Shown in pieces: positions 15,699-25,388 of a stretch of DNA of 64,000 bases. The position numbers and the translations under genes are program-made. The stretch's first letter is position 1, and the number at the start of each line of letters is the position of its first letter. The stretch comes from Methylobacter marinus A45 (GTDB lineage: Bacteria > Pseudomonadota > Gammaproteobacteria > Methylococcales > Methylomonadaceae). The DNA is taken from NCBI RefSeq assembly GCF_000383855.1, contig NZ_KB912877.1, positions 4,525,226 through 4,589,225 on the forward strand. Direction: 5' to 3'. A model generated the notes under the pieces. It was not told the DNA's origin. It worked only from the letters and a program-made list of their open reading frames with translations, and did no database searches.

Positions 15699-17393
15699 GT
15701 GGCAGTTATAAAGATATCGCCAGAACAAATCACCACTAAAAAACGCAAAGGCCCGAAAGGCCATGCAGTGGATCTGGCATCCTTGGAAGAGGTAAGAAAC
15801 CTCCTGGGCGATGAATCCCGCCAAAGAGACTTATTGATCGAACATTTGCATAAAATTCAGGATCATTATCACCACATTCCCTCTAAACATCTCGTCGCAC
15901 TTGCCCATGAGATGAATCTTTCTACTGCCGAGGTTTACGAAGTAGCTTCTTTCTACCATCATTTCGATGTCGTTAAAGAAGGCCAGACCCCGCCTCCATC
16001 ATTGACCGTCCGCGTTTGCGAATCCCTGGCCTGCGACATGGCCGGCGCTCATGATTTGCTGCATGCCCTGGAAAGTGGCCTGGGAGATAAAGTCCGGGTC
16101 CAGAAAGTCCCCTGCGTCGGCCGTTGCCAGCACGCTCCTGTCGCCGTAGTCGGCCAGAATCCGATAGATCAGGCAACCGCGCCTGCCGTCTTCGAAGCGG
16201 TTGAAAATAACGCTGTCAAAGCTAAAGTCACCGATTACATCAGCCTGGAACGCTACACAGCCGAAGGCGGCTATCAAACGCTGAAAGGCGTCCTCGAAGG
16301 CGAGATCAGCGCCGAAAGCATTATCGAAAAAATGGAAAGCTCCGGCCTGCGCGGTCTGGGCGGCGCGGGTTTTCCGGCCGGCAGGAAATGGCGCATCGTC
16401 AAGGGTTTTAAAGGCCCGCGCCTGATGGCCGTCAACATCGACGAAGGCGAACCGGGCACATTCAAGGACCGCCACTACCTGGAAAAAGACCCGCACCGTT
16501 TCCTCGAAGGCATGGTTATCGCGGCCCTGACCGTCGGCTGTGATGAAATCTACGTCTATCTGCGCGACGAGTATGCCGGCTGCCGAGAAATTCTGACCCA
16601 GGAAATCGCCAACCTGCAACACAATCCGCCTTCCAAAGCGCAAAAACTGCCGCCTATCCATCTGCGCCGCGGCGCCGGCGCTTATATCTGCGGCGAGGAA
16701 TCGGCCATGGTCGAATCCATCGAAGGCAAGCGCGGCATGCCGCGGTTAAGGCCGCCGTTCCTGGCCGAAGTCGGCTTGTTCGGTCGCCCTACGCTGGAAC
16801 ACAACATGGAAACCTGCTACTGGGTCAGAGACATTGTCGAGAAAGGTCCTGAATGGTTCTCCTCGTTCGGTCGCCATGAACGCAAAGGCCTGCGCTCGTT
16901 TTCCGTCTCGGGCCGCGTCAACAAACCAGGCGTGCACCTGGCCCCGGCCGGCATCACCGTACGCGAACTGATCGACGAATATTGCGGCGGCATGCAGGAA
17001 GGCCACGAATTTTACGGCTACTTCCCGGGCGGCGCATCGGGCGGCATTCTGCCCGCATCGATGGGCGACATTCCGCTGGATTTCGATACGCTCAACCAAT
17101 ACGGCTGCTTCATCGGTTCGGCCGCGGTCGTGATCTTCTCCAACCAGGACAGTGCCCGCGAACTGGCCTTGAACGCCATGAAATTCTTCGAAGAGGAATC
17201 ATGCGGACAATGCACCCCTTGCCGGGTCGGCACCTCCAAAGCGGCAACATTAATGCAGGAAAAGAACTGGGATGCCAGTTTACTGGAAGAATTGTCATCG
17301 GTCATGGTGGACGCCTCCATCTGTGGCCTGGGCCAGGCGGCTCCTAATCCGCTGCGCTGCGTGATGAAATATTTTCCTGATGAATTGAAATAA
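15699..17393 (+). CDS. fdsB: NAD-dependent formate dehydrogenase, diaphorase subunit (NuoE-NuoF fusion)
   Basis: 564 residues from a GTG at 15699, preceded by GGAGGA. The frame stays open upstream to a TTG without such a site. The first 150 residues are NuoE/FdsG-like with 2Fe-2S cysteines (VRVCESLAC, VPCVGRCQ). Residues about 200-564 are NuoF/FdsB-like, with the FMN/NADH motif GLRGLGGAGFPAGRKW, GAGAYICGEESAM and the 4Fe-4S motif CGQCTPCRVGT. It passes electrons from the catalytic subunit to NAD+. The fused form is like the beta subunit of Methylobacterium FDH1, whereas Cupriavidus has separate fdsG and fdsB. fdsA follows after 27 bases. Confidence 0.93.
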   Translation: MAVIKISPEQITTKKRKGPKGHAVDLASLEEVRNLLGDESRQRDLLIEHLHKIQDHYHHIPSKHLVALAHEMNLSTAEVYEVASFYHHFDVVKEGQTPPPSLTVRVCESLACDMAGAHDLLHALESGLGDKVRVQKVPCVGRCQHAPVAVVGQNPIDQATAPAVFEAVENNAVKAKVTDYISLERYTAEGGYQTLKGVLEGEISAESIIEKMESSGLRGLGGAGFPAGRKWRIVKGFKGPRLMAVNIDEGEPGTFKDRHYLEKDPHRFLEGMVIAALTVGCDEIYVYLRDEYAGCREILTQEIANLQHNPPSKAQKLPPIHLRRGAGAYICGEESAMVESIEGKRGMPRLRPPFLAEVGLFGRPTLEHNMETCYWVRDIVEKGPEWFSSFGRHERKGLRSFSVSGRVNKPGVHLAPAGITVRELIDEYCGGMQEGHEFYGYFPGGASGGILPASMGDIPLDFDTLNQYGCFIGSAAVVIFSNQDSARELALNAMKFFEEESCGQCTPCRVGTSKAATLMQEKNWDASLLEELSSVMVDASICGLGQAAPNPLRCVMKYFPDELK

Positions 17394-17420
17394 ATACTGC
17401 TTAAGTTTAGAGAGTCACTC

Positions 17421-20195
17421 ATGGCTGCAAATCCCGAATATATCAACAAACCCACGGTTAATTTCACGCTGGACGGCGAATCCGTGTCAGCATTTCAAGA
17501 CGAAACCATCCTGCAGGTAGCCAAACGGCACGGCAAGGAAATCCCGCATCTGTGCTACAAGGAAGGCTATCGTCCTGACGGCAACTGCCGTGCCTGCGTG
17601 GTGGAAGTCGCCGGCGAGAGAACGCTTGCGCCTTCATGCTGCCGCATGCCGACAGAAGACATGCAAGTTCAGTCGAAAAGCGAGCGCGCCGTCAGATCGC
17701 AGAAAATGGTGCTGGAACTGTTGAAGTCCGACATGCCTGACCAGGGCAATTCCCCGTATAAACTGGATTCCGAGTTGGATATCTGGGCGGAAAAAATGCA
17801 AGTCGGCGCGCCGCGCTTCCCCGGCCGCGCCCAGCCTGCAGCCGACCTGTCGCATCCGGCCATGGCCGTCAATCTGGACGCCTGCATTCAGTGCACCCGC
17901 TGCGTGCGCGCCTGCCGCGAAGAGCAGATGAATGACGTCATCGGTTACGCCAACCGCGGCGCCCGCTCCGAAATCGTCTTCGATATCGCCGATCCCATGG
18001 GCGCCAGCAGCTGCGTGGCCTGCGGAGAATGCGTGCAGGCCTGCCCTACCGGCGCCCTGATGCCGGCCAACAATGTCGGTCTCGAGGTCGCCGATAAAAC
18101 CGTCGACTCAACCTGCCCTTACTGCGGCGTCGGCTGTCTGATCCGATACCATGTCAAGGACAACAAGATCCTGTATACGGAGGGTCGCGACGGTTACACC
18201 AACCATTTCCGCCTCTGCGTTAAAGGCCGCTTCGGTTTTAACTACACCGACAACCCGCTGCGTCTCACCAAGCCCTTGATCCGTCGTGAAGGCGTGGCCA
18301 AAACCACTGACTTGCTCGATCCCAGCGAGATCGACCGCGTGTTCAGGGAAGCTACCTGGGAAGAAGCGCTGGATTTTGCCGCTAACGGCCTGAAAAAGAT
18401 CCGCGATGAGAAAGGCAAAAAAGCCCTGGCCGGTTTGGGGTCGGCCAAAGGCAGCAACGAGGAAGCGTATCTGTTCCAGAAACTGGTGCGTACCGGTTTC
18501 GGCTCCAACAACGTCGACCACTGCACGCGCCTGTGTCATGCCTCATCGGTTGTCGCGCTGCTGGAATGTCTGGGTTCCGGCGCCGTATCGAACCCGGTTT
18601 CCGATGTCAGCAAGGCCGAAGTCATCATCATTATCGGTTCCAACCCGACCGTTAATCATCCGGTCGGCGCGACATTCATGAAGAACGCCGCGGCACGGGG
18701 CACCAAAATCATCCTGATGGACCCGAACCGCACATCGATTGCCAAATACGCCTCTCATGTGCTGCAGTTCCGCCCCGATACCGACGTGGCGCTGCTTAAC
18801 GGCATCATGCACGTCATACTCGAAGAAAACCTGCAGAACGACGAGTATATCGCCAAGTACACGGAAGGCTTCGATCAAATGCGCGCGCATTTGAAAGACT
18901 ACAGCCCGGAACACGTGGCGCCTATCTGCGGCATAGACGCCGACACGATCCGCGAAGTGGCAAGACTGTATGCAACGTCAAAAGGCTCGATGATCCTCTG
19001 GGGCATGGGCGTATCCCAGCATATTCACGGCACCGACAACGCACGCTGTCTGATCTCGCTGGCCTTGATGACCGGCCAGGTGGGAAGACCCGGCACCGGT
19101 CTGCATCCGCTACGCGGCCAGAACAATGTTCAGGGCGCGTCGGATGTCGGTCTGATCCCGATGGTTTATCCTGATTACCAACCTGTCGAAGATCCTGCCA
19201 ATCGGGCCAAATTTGAAACACTGTGGGACACTGAACTGGACCCTGATCGCGGTTTGACGACTGTGGAAATGATCCATGCGATTCTGCACAAGGACGTCTT
19301 CGGCATGTTCATCGAAGGCGAGAACCCGGCCATGTCCGACCCCAACCAGAACCATGCGCGCGAAGCGTTCGCCTCCCTGGAGCATCTGGTGGTGCAGGAT
19401 ATCTTCCTGACCGAAACGGCCGGTTTTGCGGATGTGATTCTGCCGGCATCGGCGTTCTATGAAAAAACCGGTACGTTCTCGAATACCGACCGGCGCGTGC
19501 AGATGGGTCGCCAGGCCGTCAATCCGCCCGGTGATGCCAGACAGGATCTGTGGATCATCCAGGAAATCGCCAACCGTTTGGGTTGCAACTGGAACTACAC
19601 TGGCCCTGAAGATGTGTTCAATGAAATGCGCCAGGCCATGACCAGCATCGCCGGCATGACCTGGGAAAGACTGAACAACGAAGATTCGCTGACTTATCCG
19701 CTGGAACATGTAGGCGATCCGGGCCAGCCGGTTATTTTCACGGACGGTTTCCCGACTCAGTCAGGAAGAGGCAAATTCGTGCCGGCCAAATACATACACG
19801 CCGATGAACTGCCCGATAATGAATATCCTCTGATCTTCATTACCGGCCGTCAGCTTGAACACTGGCATACCGGCAGCATGACGCGTCATTCGCCTACACT
19901 GGATGCGATCGAACCGGATCCGGTTGTTTCCGTCAATCCTGAAGACCTCAGCAAACTGGGCGTCGAACCCGGCGGACTGATTACGATCGAGTCGCGTCGC
20001 GGCAAGATTACGGCTTATGCGCGTGCTGACATGGGCATCCAGAAAGGCAGCATATTCATGGCTTTCTGCTATAACGAAGCCAGCGCCAACCTGATTACCA
20101 ATGAGGCTCTCGATCCGGCGGCGAAAATCCCGGAATTCAAGTTCTGTGCCGTTAATGCCACGCCGGGCGGAACTCTCGGCACAAGAATTAACTAA
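17421..20195 (+). CDS. fdsA: NAD-dependent formate dehydrogenase, catalytic molybdopterin (or tungstopterin) subunit
   Basis: 924 residues. An N-terminal 2Fe-2S ferredoxin domain (cysteines at 45, 56, 59 and 73 among others) is followed by a NuoG-like 4Fe-4S segment, two more clusters around 155-165 and 198-208 (CIQCTRCVRAC, CVACGECVQACP), and the FdhF-type domain starting CPYCGVGC (232). The probable metal ligand is Cys372, followed by His373, in RLCHASSV. The enzyme oxidises formate to CO2, the last step of C1 dissimilation, supplying NADH. Whether Mo or W is used cannot be told. No fdsC or fdsD follows; fdhD and mobA lie at 9.7-11 kb. A terminator lies 16 bases downstream. Confidence 0.95.
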   Translation: MAANPEYINKPTVNFTLDGESVSAFQDETILQVAKRHGKEIPHLCYKEGYRPDGNCRACVVEVAGERTLAPSCCRMPTEDMQVQSKSERAVRSQKMVLELLKSDMPDQGNSPYKLDSELDIWAEKMQVGAPRFPGRAQPAADLSHPAMAVNLDACIQCTRCVRACREEQMNDVIGYANRGARSEIVFDIADPMGASSCVACGECVQACPTGALMPANNVGLEVADKTVDSTCPYCGVGCLIRYHVKDNKILYTEGRDGYTNHFRLCVKGRFGFNYTDNPLRLTKPLIRREGVAKTTDLLDPSEIDRVFREATWEEALDFAANGLKKIRDEKGKKALAGLGSAKGSNEEAYLFQKLVRTGFGSNNVDHCTRLCHASSVVALLECLGSGAVSNPVSDVSKAEVIIIIGSNPTVNHPVGATFMKNAAARGTKIILMDPNRTSIAKYASHVLQFRPDTDVALLNGIMHVILEENLQNDEYIAKYTEGFDQMRAHLKDYSPEHVAPICGIDADTIREVARLYATSKGSMILWGMGVSQHIHGTDNARCLISLALMTGQVGRPGTGLHPLRGQNNVQGASDVGLIPMVYPDYQPVEDPANRAKFETLWDTELDPDRGLTTVEMIHAILHKDVFGMFIEGENPAMSDPNQNHAREAFASLEHLVVQDIFLTETAGFADVILPASAFYEKTGTFSNTDRRVQMGRQAVNPPGDARQDLWIIQEIANRLGCNWNYTGPEDVFNEMRQAMTSIAGMTWERLNNEDSLTYPLEHVGDPGQPVIFTDGFPTQSGRGKFVPAKYIHADELPDNEYPLIFITGRQLEHWHTGSMTRHSPTLDAIEPDPVVSVNPEDLSKLGVEPGGLITIESRRGKITAYARADMGIQKGSIFMAFCYNEASANLITNEALDPAAKIPEFKFCAVNATPGGTLGTRIN

Positions 20196-20211
20196 GCTTC
20201 GTATTTCGTTT

Positions 20212-20250
20212 AGCGCTGACAGAGTTTAAAATTTCGTCAGCGCTTTCTTG
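20212..20250 (+). terminator. rho-independent terminator after fdsA
   Basis: AGCGCTGAC (20212-20220) pairs with GTCAGCGCT (20236-20244), a perfect 9-bp stem with a 15-nt loop, followed by TTCTTGTTT. It closes the fdsBA transcript. Confidence 0.7.
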
Positions 20251-20308
20251 TTTCAAAACCCCAACTTAAAGCTCTTCAAAATAATGCGAAAATGATGAGT
20301 CAAATCTG

Positions 20309-21115
20309 ATGCCGCCGGTAAAAATTAAAGTCTTGATAGCATGCATTAGCCATCGGCATATCAAGATTTTGATTTTATCCGCATTCATTCTGATCGGACT
20401 CAATGGTTGCGCCTCATTATTTGTCGCAATGGGTAAGCAGAATCAGGAAAATTACTGGCAATACGACTTAATACAGAATACCAGTGCCTTTCTAAGCCAA
20501 GACGATTTATTGACCGTCTGCTTTACCGGCTTTAACACAGCGACCCGGGAGCATAAGCCTATCTCATTTGACCTATCGGTCAGGCCCAACGAATCACATG
20601 ATATTACCGGTAAAAATTTTAAACATCTGGTAGGCGATGAAACTTACGGTGAATATATAAGAATACCGAGTACTCTCATTCATTCCGACTGCAGCAATAC
20701 ATCAAGGAAATCGACTGTTCCGGTTATTACTTTCAATTTCTCATACTGCACGTCAATTCCTGATCACACAGATCATCTGAACTTACCCATCGACGCCTGT
20801 CCTGAACTACAGCAGAATTTCCTGGCTCTGCATCTTAAAGACAAATCGATACTGCATGCGCTATATCAAATCAAAAGATCCAGCCCGGAGATAAACAGCG
20901 CAACAGTGATCGAAGACGACATCGATATGATGGCTTTCGTTTCCGTATCAGGCGTGGAAAACAAACCAAACAAGCTACTGTTTTTCCCGGAATCCCGGAA
21001 GGCGCGTGTCAGACCAAGCATCAATCATGAGGAACCGCTCGCGCTTGTTTTTGATATTGCAACCTTGCCTTTACAAATGCTGATGCTGGGAATAATTACC
21101 TGGATGAATGACTAA
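20309..21115 (+). CDS. hypothetical lipoprotein
   Basis: 268 residues. A long basic N-terminus precedes a hydrophobic stretch ending at the lipobox GLNGC (Cys34), so it is probably membrane-anchored and periplasmic. The rest shows no motif I recognise. It has several cysteines (VCFTGFN, SDCSN, YCTSIP, DACPEL) that could form disulfides, and a hydrophobic C-terminal end. Codon use and base composition are somewhat more AT-rich than in the neighbours. It is a single gene between the fdsA terminator and the convergent def. Confidence 0.6.
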   Translation: MPPVKIKVLIACISHRHIKILILSAFILIGLNGCASLFVAMGKQNQENYWQYDLIQNTSAFLSQDDLLTVCFTGFNTATREHKPISFDLSVRPNESHDITGKNFKHLVGDETYGEYIRIPSTLIHSDCSNTSRKSTVPVITFNFSYCTSIPDHTDHLNLPIDACPELQQNFLALHLKDKSILHALYQIKRSSPEINSATVIEDDIDMMAFVSVSGVENKPNKLLFFPESRKARVRPSINHEEPLALVFDIATLPLQMLMLGIITWMND

Positions 21116-21173
21116 ATATGGCTAAGCCTGTGCTTTTGACAGCATTGGATTTCCAGACTGCAGCAGAATGCGT

Positions 21174-21707
21174 TCAATGGCTTTGGATGTCCATCAGCTT
21201 GAAATATTCACTCTCGGAAACAATATCCCGATTATCCTCAACGCTGTCCAGATACACCCTGCCCTCCAGATGATCGTATTCGTGCTGAAAAATCCGGGCG
21301 ACAAAGCCGTCCAGCCGTAACTCCAGCCATTCACCCCGCTGATCGGTATAACGGATAAGGATCTCCCGATACCTCGGCACCCGCGCCCGTATGCCCGGAA
21401 TGCTCAAGCAGCCTTCCCAATCCTTCTCCTTATGATCCGACAAGGGTTCAAACTCAGGGTTGATCATGACCGTCGGCGCCATTTGCGGCGCATGGGGATA
21501 ACGCGGCGTGGGCCTTGATGCCACAATCATGATCCGTCTTGACTCGCTGATCTGGGGCGCGGCGATGCCGACACCCTGCGTGCCGGCCAGGGTGGCCTGC
21601 ATATCCGCTATGATTTGCCGAATCTCGGCGACGTGCACATCCGCAACCGCTTCAGCCTTTTGTCTTAGCACCTCGGCACCTAACTGGGCAATCTCGCGCA
21701 TAGTCAT
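21174..21707 (-). CDS. def: peptide deformylase
   Basis: 177 residues. All three family motifs are present: GVGIAAPQ (about 47-54), EGCLS (about 98-102, metal-ligand Cys) and HEYDHLEG (about 138-145). It removes the N-formyl group from new proteins. The C-terminus and the PRYPHAPQ insertion suggest the second-type deformylase often found besides the fmt-linked def. It lies 4 bases after ppk on the same strand, so the two are probably cotranscribed. Confidence 0.93.
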   Translation of the reverse strand: MTMREIAQLGAEVLRQKAEAVADVHVAEIRQIIADMQATLAGTQGVGIAAPQISESRRIMIVASRPTPRYPHAPQMAPTVMINPEFEPLSDHKEKDWEGCLSIPGIRARVPRYREILIRYTDQRGEWLELRLDGFVARIFQHEYDHLEGRVYLDSVEDNRDIVSESEYFKLMDIQSH

Positions 21708-21711
21708 TCCT

Positions 21712-23802
21712 CTAGGTCAACAGTTCATTCAGCAGTATCGCCTGGGCTTGTACCGGCTCTTCATTCTCGACTTTGGTATAGCGCTGGTAGCTGCCGTCAG
21801 GCTGCAGTATCCAGGCCTGCGTGTTATCCCGCAGATACAATTCCAGGTCATGCAAAATCCGGTTGTGCAGCCTTTTATTTTCAACAGGGAAACAGGTTTC
21901 AACGCGGCGGAACATGTTGCGATTCATCAAATCGGCGCTGGAGGCATAAACTTCCCAGTTACCGTCATTCTCGAATGCATATACGCGCCCATGCTCCAGA
22001 AAACGCCCGATAATGGACCGTACCTCGATGTTTTCGGAGACGCCGGGGATTCCGGGCCTTAAACAACAGACGCCCCTGACGATCAATTTAACGACAACCC
22101 CGGCCTGAGACGCGCGGTAAAGAGCCTGAATCGATTGTTCCTCAACAATGGCGTTCACTTTGATGATGATTTTTGCCGGCTTGCCGTTTTGGGCATGGCG
22201 TATTTCGCGTTCGATCTTGCTGATCAGTCCGCTATGCAAGGTAAACGGCGATTGCAGCAATTTATTCAGCTTGGTCACTTTACCCAGACTGGTCAGCTGG
22301 GCAAATACGCGCCGGACATCCTCGCCTAATTCCTTATCGCTGGAAAACAGGCCGTAATCGGTATAAATCCGCGCCGTTTTAGGATGATAATTGCCGGTCC
22401 CCAAGTGCACGTAATTGCACAGTTGAGAGCCTTCTCTTCTCAGCACCAGACACATCTTGGCATGCGTTTTATAGCCAACCACGCCATAAACCACATGCAC
22501 GGCCGCTTCCTGCAGCTTGGACGCCAGATTGATGTTGGCTTTTTCATCGAAGCGCGCCCGCAGTTCGATAACGACCGTCACTTCCTTGCCGGCCCTGGCC
22601 GCCTTGACCAGGGCGCTGACGATGGGTGAATCCGCGCCGGTGCGGTACAGCGTCTGTTTGATCGCCAGCACGTCCGGATCGACAGCCGCCTGGCGCAGAA
22701 ACTCGACGACCGGCGAGAACGATTCGAAGGGATGGTGCAGCAGAATGTCGTGGCGCTTGATCGCGGCGAATATGTCCTTGTTGCGTGCCAGTTGCGGCGG
22801 CACGCCGGGTTTGAAGGGCGCGAACTTGAGATCGGGCCGTTCAACCAGATCAATAATTTCCTGCAGCCGGTTCAGATTGACCGGCCCATCCACCAGGTAC
22901 AGGCGGTCGCGGGTCATATCGAAGCGGCCCAACAGAAAATTCACGGTTTCCTCAGGACACTTGGCATCGATTTCCAGCCGCACTTCATCGCCGTAATTGC
23001 GCATGGCCAGTTCGCCTTCCACGGCCAGCAGCAAATCATCTATGGCGTCGTCGTCAACGAAAAAGTCGCTGTTGCGCGTCACGCGGAACTGGTAACAGCC
23101 CTTCACCGTCATGCCGGTGAACAATTCGTTGACAAAGGCATGGATGATCGACGATAAAAACACAAAATCGGCCGGACCGCTGCCGGTTTCCTCGGCAGGC
23201 AATTTAACGATGCGCGGCAAGGATCGCGGCGCCTGCAGAATCGCCCTGCCGCTGTTGCGGCCGAACGCATCCTTGCCGGTCAGGGAAATAATAAAATTCA
23301 AGCTCTTGTTGAGTATGCGGGGGAACGGATGGGCGGAATCGAGGCCCACCGGCGTTAAAATCGGCATCAATTCATCATTGAAATAATTTTCCAGCCATTT
23401 GTGCTGCGCTTCCGTCCACTTGCTGCGGCGGATGAAATGAATATTCTGCTCGCAGAGCTGCGGAATCAGAATGTCGTTCAGAACGCTATACTGCTCGTCG
23501 ACCAGTTGATGGGCATTGACCGCAATCTGCTCCAGCTGTTCATGGGGCGTCAAGCCATCCGATCCGATCGCCTTGGGATCCATGGTCGCCATTTGCAACA
23601 CACTGGCCACCCGGACCTCGAAAAACTCATCCAGATTGGAACAGGAGATGCACAGATAATTGAGCCGTTCCAGCAACGGCACATTTTCATCTTTCGCCTG
23701 TGCCAAAACCCGTTTATTAAACTCCAGCAAACTCAATTCGCGATTGATATACAGCTCAGGTTTTTGAAGATCTATTATTTCGTCTGTTTCGTTTATGTCC
23801 AT
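21712..23802 (-). CDS. ppk: polyphosphate kinase 1
   Basis: 696 residues from the ATG of MDINETDEII at 23802. A start at 23853 would overlap the upstream gene by 29 bases and add 17 residues. Family segments: YINRELSLLEFNKRVLAQA at the N-terminus, RFDEKANINLASKLQEAAVHVVYG, THAKMCLV with the autophosphorylated-type His, and HLGTGNYHPKTARIYTDYGL. It makes polyphosphate from ATP, a phosphate and energy store. It follows the methyltransferase gene by 22 bases and precedes def by 4, so these minus-strand genes probably form one unit. Confidence 0.95.
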   Translation of the reverse strand: MDINETDEIIDLQKPELYINRELSLLEFNKRVLAQAKDENVPLLERLNYLCISCSNLDEFFEVRVASVLQMATMDPKAIGSDGLTPHEQLEQIAVNAHQLVDEQYSVLNDILIPQLCEQNIHFIRRSKWTEAQHKWLENYFNDELMPILTPVGLDSAHPFPRILNKSLNFIISLTGKDAFGRNSGRAILQAPRSLPRIVKLPAEETGSGPADFVFLSSIIHAFVNELFTGMTVKGCYQFRVTRNSDFFVDDDAIDDLLLAVEGELAMRNYGDEVRLEIDAKCPEETVNFLLGRFDMTRDRLYLVDGPVNLNRLQEIIDLVERPDLKFAPFKPGVPPQLARNKDIFAAIKRHDILLHHPFESFSPVVEFLRQAAVDPDVLAIKQTLYRTGADSPIVSALVKAARAGKEVTVVIELRARFDEKANINLASKLQEAAVHVVYGVVGYKTHAKMCLVLRREGSQLCNYVHLGTGNYHPKTARIYTDYGLFSSDKELGEDVRRVFAQLTSLGKVTKLNKLLQSPFTLHSGLISKIEREIRHAQNGKPAKIIIKVNAIVEEQSIQALYRASQAGVVVKLIVRGVCCLRPGIPGVSENIEVRSIIGRFLEHGRVYAFENDGNWEVYASSADLMNRNMFRRVETCFPVENKRLHNRILHDLELYLRDNTQAWILQPDGSYQRYTKVENEEPVQAQAILLNELLT

Positions 23803-23824
23803 TTTGTACCCATACCTAAAGCCG

Positions 23825-24484
23825 TCAGGATGTAACGCCTGTGATAAAAACATGTCGGTCGCTGATTTGTTCGATATCGAGATTCAAACCAGCCTGTGCT
23901 ATTTGTCCGGCGATTTCTTCCATGCGAAATGCCGCCAGTAAGGATTGATAAAAATCCCGTTTGAGAACGTCAGGTTCATCAGCCGCATAAGCCCGCACCA
24001 TTGCCCGCGCCTCGTCAATGCTCGCCGGACGCAATAAATCCATGATCACGACCCGCGCGCCCGGTCCCGCGTAGTGTTTAATGACCTGCCAAAGCACCAT
24101 GGGATCAGGCAAGTGATGCAGCAGGCTATTGCTGAAGATAATGTCATAGTTGGCTTGCGGCAAGCTTACAGCGGGTAACAAACCATGGATAAAATTTATC
24201 CGCGGCCTCAACTCATCAGCTGTCGATAACTTACCATAATTTATCATAGCCGCCGAACCATCGACAGCATGCACCCTGGACAAGGGATACGCCCTGGCAA
24301 AACGGCGGCTGATGTCGCCGGGACCGCATCCTAAGTCCAGCGCCGTACCGCTGAAATCAGGTTCATCAACAAAGGCCCGCAGGCGCTCGATAAACTGGCT
24401 GTGCGGCGCCTCGAAGTCCCCTTCGGCATAAGCCTTGACCTGCGCTTCATCTTCCATCAATTCAGGTTCCAGTACTCTTTTCAT
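23825..24484 (-). CDS. class I SAM-dependent methyltransferase
   Basis: 219 residues. The SAM-binding motif ALDLGCGPGDISRRFA is near residues 48-63, followed by the acidic residue in VHAVDGS, then DIIFSNSLLHHLPDP and ARVVIMDLLRP. This is a Rossmann methyltransferase of the UbiE/biotin-synthesis-like superfamily; the substrate cannot be inferred. Its ATG overlaps the stop of the upstream desulfhydrase-like gene by 4 bases (ATGA), pointing to coupled translation. Confidence 0.8.
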   Translation of the reverse strand: MKRVLEPELMEDEAQVKAYAEGDFEAPHSQFIERLRAFVDEPDFSGTALDLGCGPGDISRRFARAYPLSRVHAVDGSAAMINYGKLSTADELRPRINFIHGLLPAVSLPQANYDIIFSNSLLHHLPDPMVLWQVIKHYAGPGARVVIMDLLRPASIDEARAMVRAYAADEPDVLKRDFYQSLLAAFRMEEIAGQIAQAGLNLDIEQISDRHVFITGVTS

Positions 24485-25386
24485 CGGTCAAACCCCCGTT
24501 TCCCCTGTAGACCGCCGGTGTGAACGGCAATAATACGCTGCCCGGGTTTAAAACAGCCCCGGGCCATCAAATCGTAAAGCCCGTACAGCATCTTACCCGT
24601 ATAGACAGGCTCCAGCGGCACTTGTGTTTTTAACTCGAAAGCATCGATAAAGGCCGTCAATTCGTCAGTGACTTGCGCGAATCCGCCGAAATGATAATCC
24701 AGATTGACCTGCCAGTTAGCGCGCGGCCCGCTCAGCAGCCGCTCAATATCGGCCGTTAAAAAGCGCGCGTTTTTCAGCGCCGCAAAGCCTATGACCGATG
24801 CCGGCTCCGGAGCCGCTTCAATGATGCCGGCCAGCGTGGCGCCGGTCCCACAGGGCGCGCAGATGACATCGTAAGACAACTTGATCTCCAGGGCCAGTTC
24901 CATTACGCCTTTCAACGCCAGGGCCTGTGCCCCGCCTTCCGGCAGCCAGAATTGCCCGGCACCGATGCCGGGCAAATCCTGCCAGCCTTTATACTGCCGG
25001 AGTGATCTGTAATCGGAACGCGATACGAACCTCAGCTCCATGCCCCAGTGTTGCATGTCGGCCAGCGTCGGATTTAACGTGTCCGGCCGCTCGCCGCGAA
25101 CCAGTCCTATCGTTTTCATTCCCAGCGCACGCCCGACAAAAGCCAGCGCATGCAGATGATTGGAATAGGCGCCGCCCATGCTGATCAGCGTATGCGCGCC
25201 TGATGATAACGCATGGTCCAGAATATATTTGAGCTTGCGCCATTTATTGCCGGAAATAACCGGATGCAGCAAATCGTCGCGCTTGATCCATAGCTCGACC
25301 CCGCAGCGGTCAAACAAGGGATCAGGAATCCTTGATAGAATAGAACGGTCGAAAGTTTTTTCCAGTTGAATCAGTTCCGGGTGCAT
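24481..25386 (-). CDS. PLP-dependent D-cysteine desulfhydrase / ACC deaminase family enzyme
   Basis: 301 residues. Fold type II PLP enzyme: the Schiff-base lysine lies in ISGNKWRKLKY (about 45-55), followed by SMGGAYSNHLHALA (phosphate and substrate loop), APCGTGATLAGI, and a C-terminal VHTGGLQG. The family covers D-cysteine desulfhydrase and ACC deaminase. The first is the more usual assignment for gammaproteobacteria, but the substrate is not proven. The start codon is only 2 bases from that of the divergent SRAP gene. Confidence 0.8.
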   Translation of the reverse strand: MHPELIQLEKTFDRSILSRIPDPLFDRCGVELWIKRDDLLHPVISGNKWRKLKYILDHALSSGAHTLISMGGAYSNHLHALAFVGRALGMKTIGLVRGERPDTLNPTLADMQHWGMELRFVSRSDYRSLRQYKGWQDLPGIGAGQFWLPEGGAQALALKGVMELALEIKLSYDVICAPCGTGATLAGIIEAAPEPASVIGFAALKNARFLTADIERLLSGPRANWQVNLDYHFGGFAQVTDELTAFIDAFELKTQVPLEPVYTGKMLYGLYDLMARGCFKPGQRIIAVHTGGLQGKRGFDR

Positions 25387-25388
25387 TT

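Noticed and set aside
15999-16661. 220-codon minus-strand frame inside fdsB
   Set aside because: It is antisense to the conserved NuoE/NuoF coding sequence; no independent evidence.
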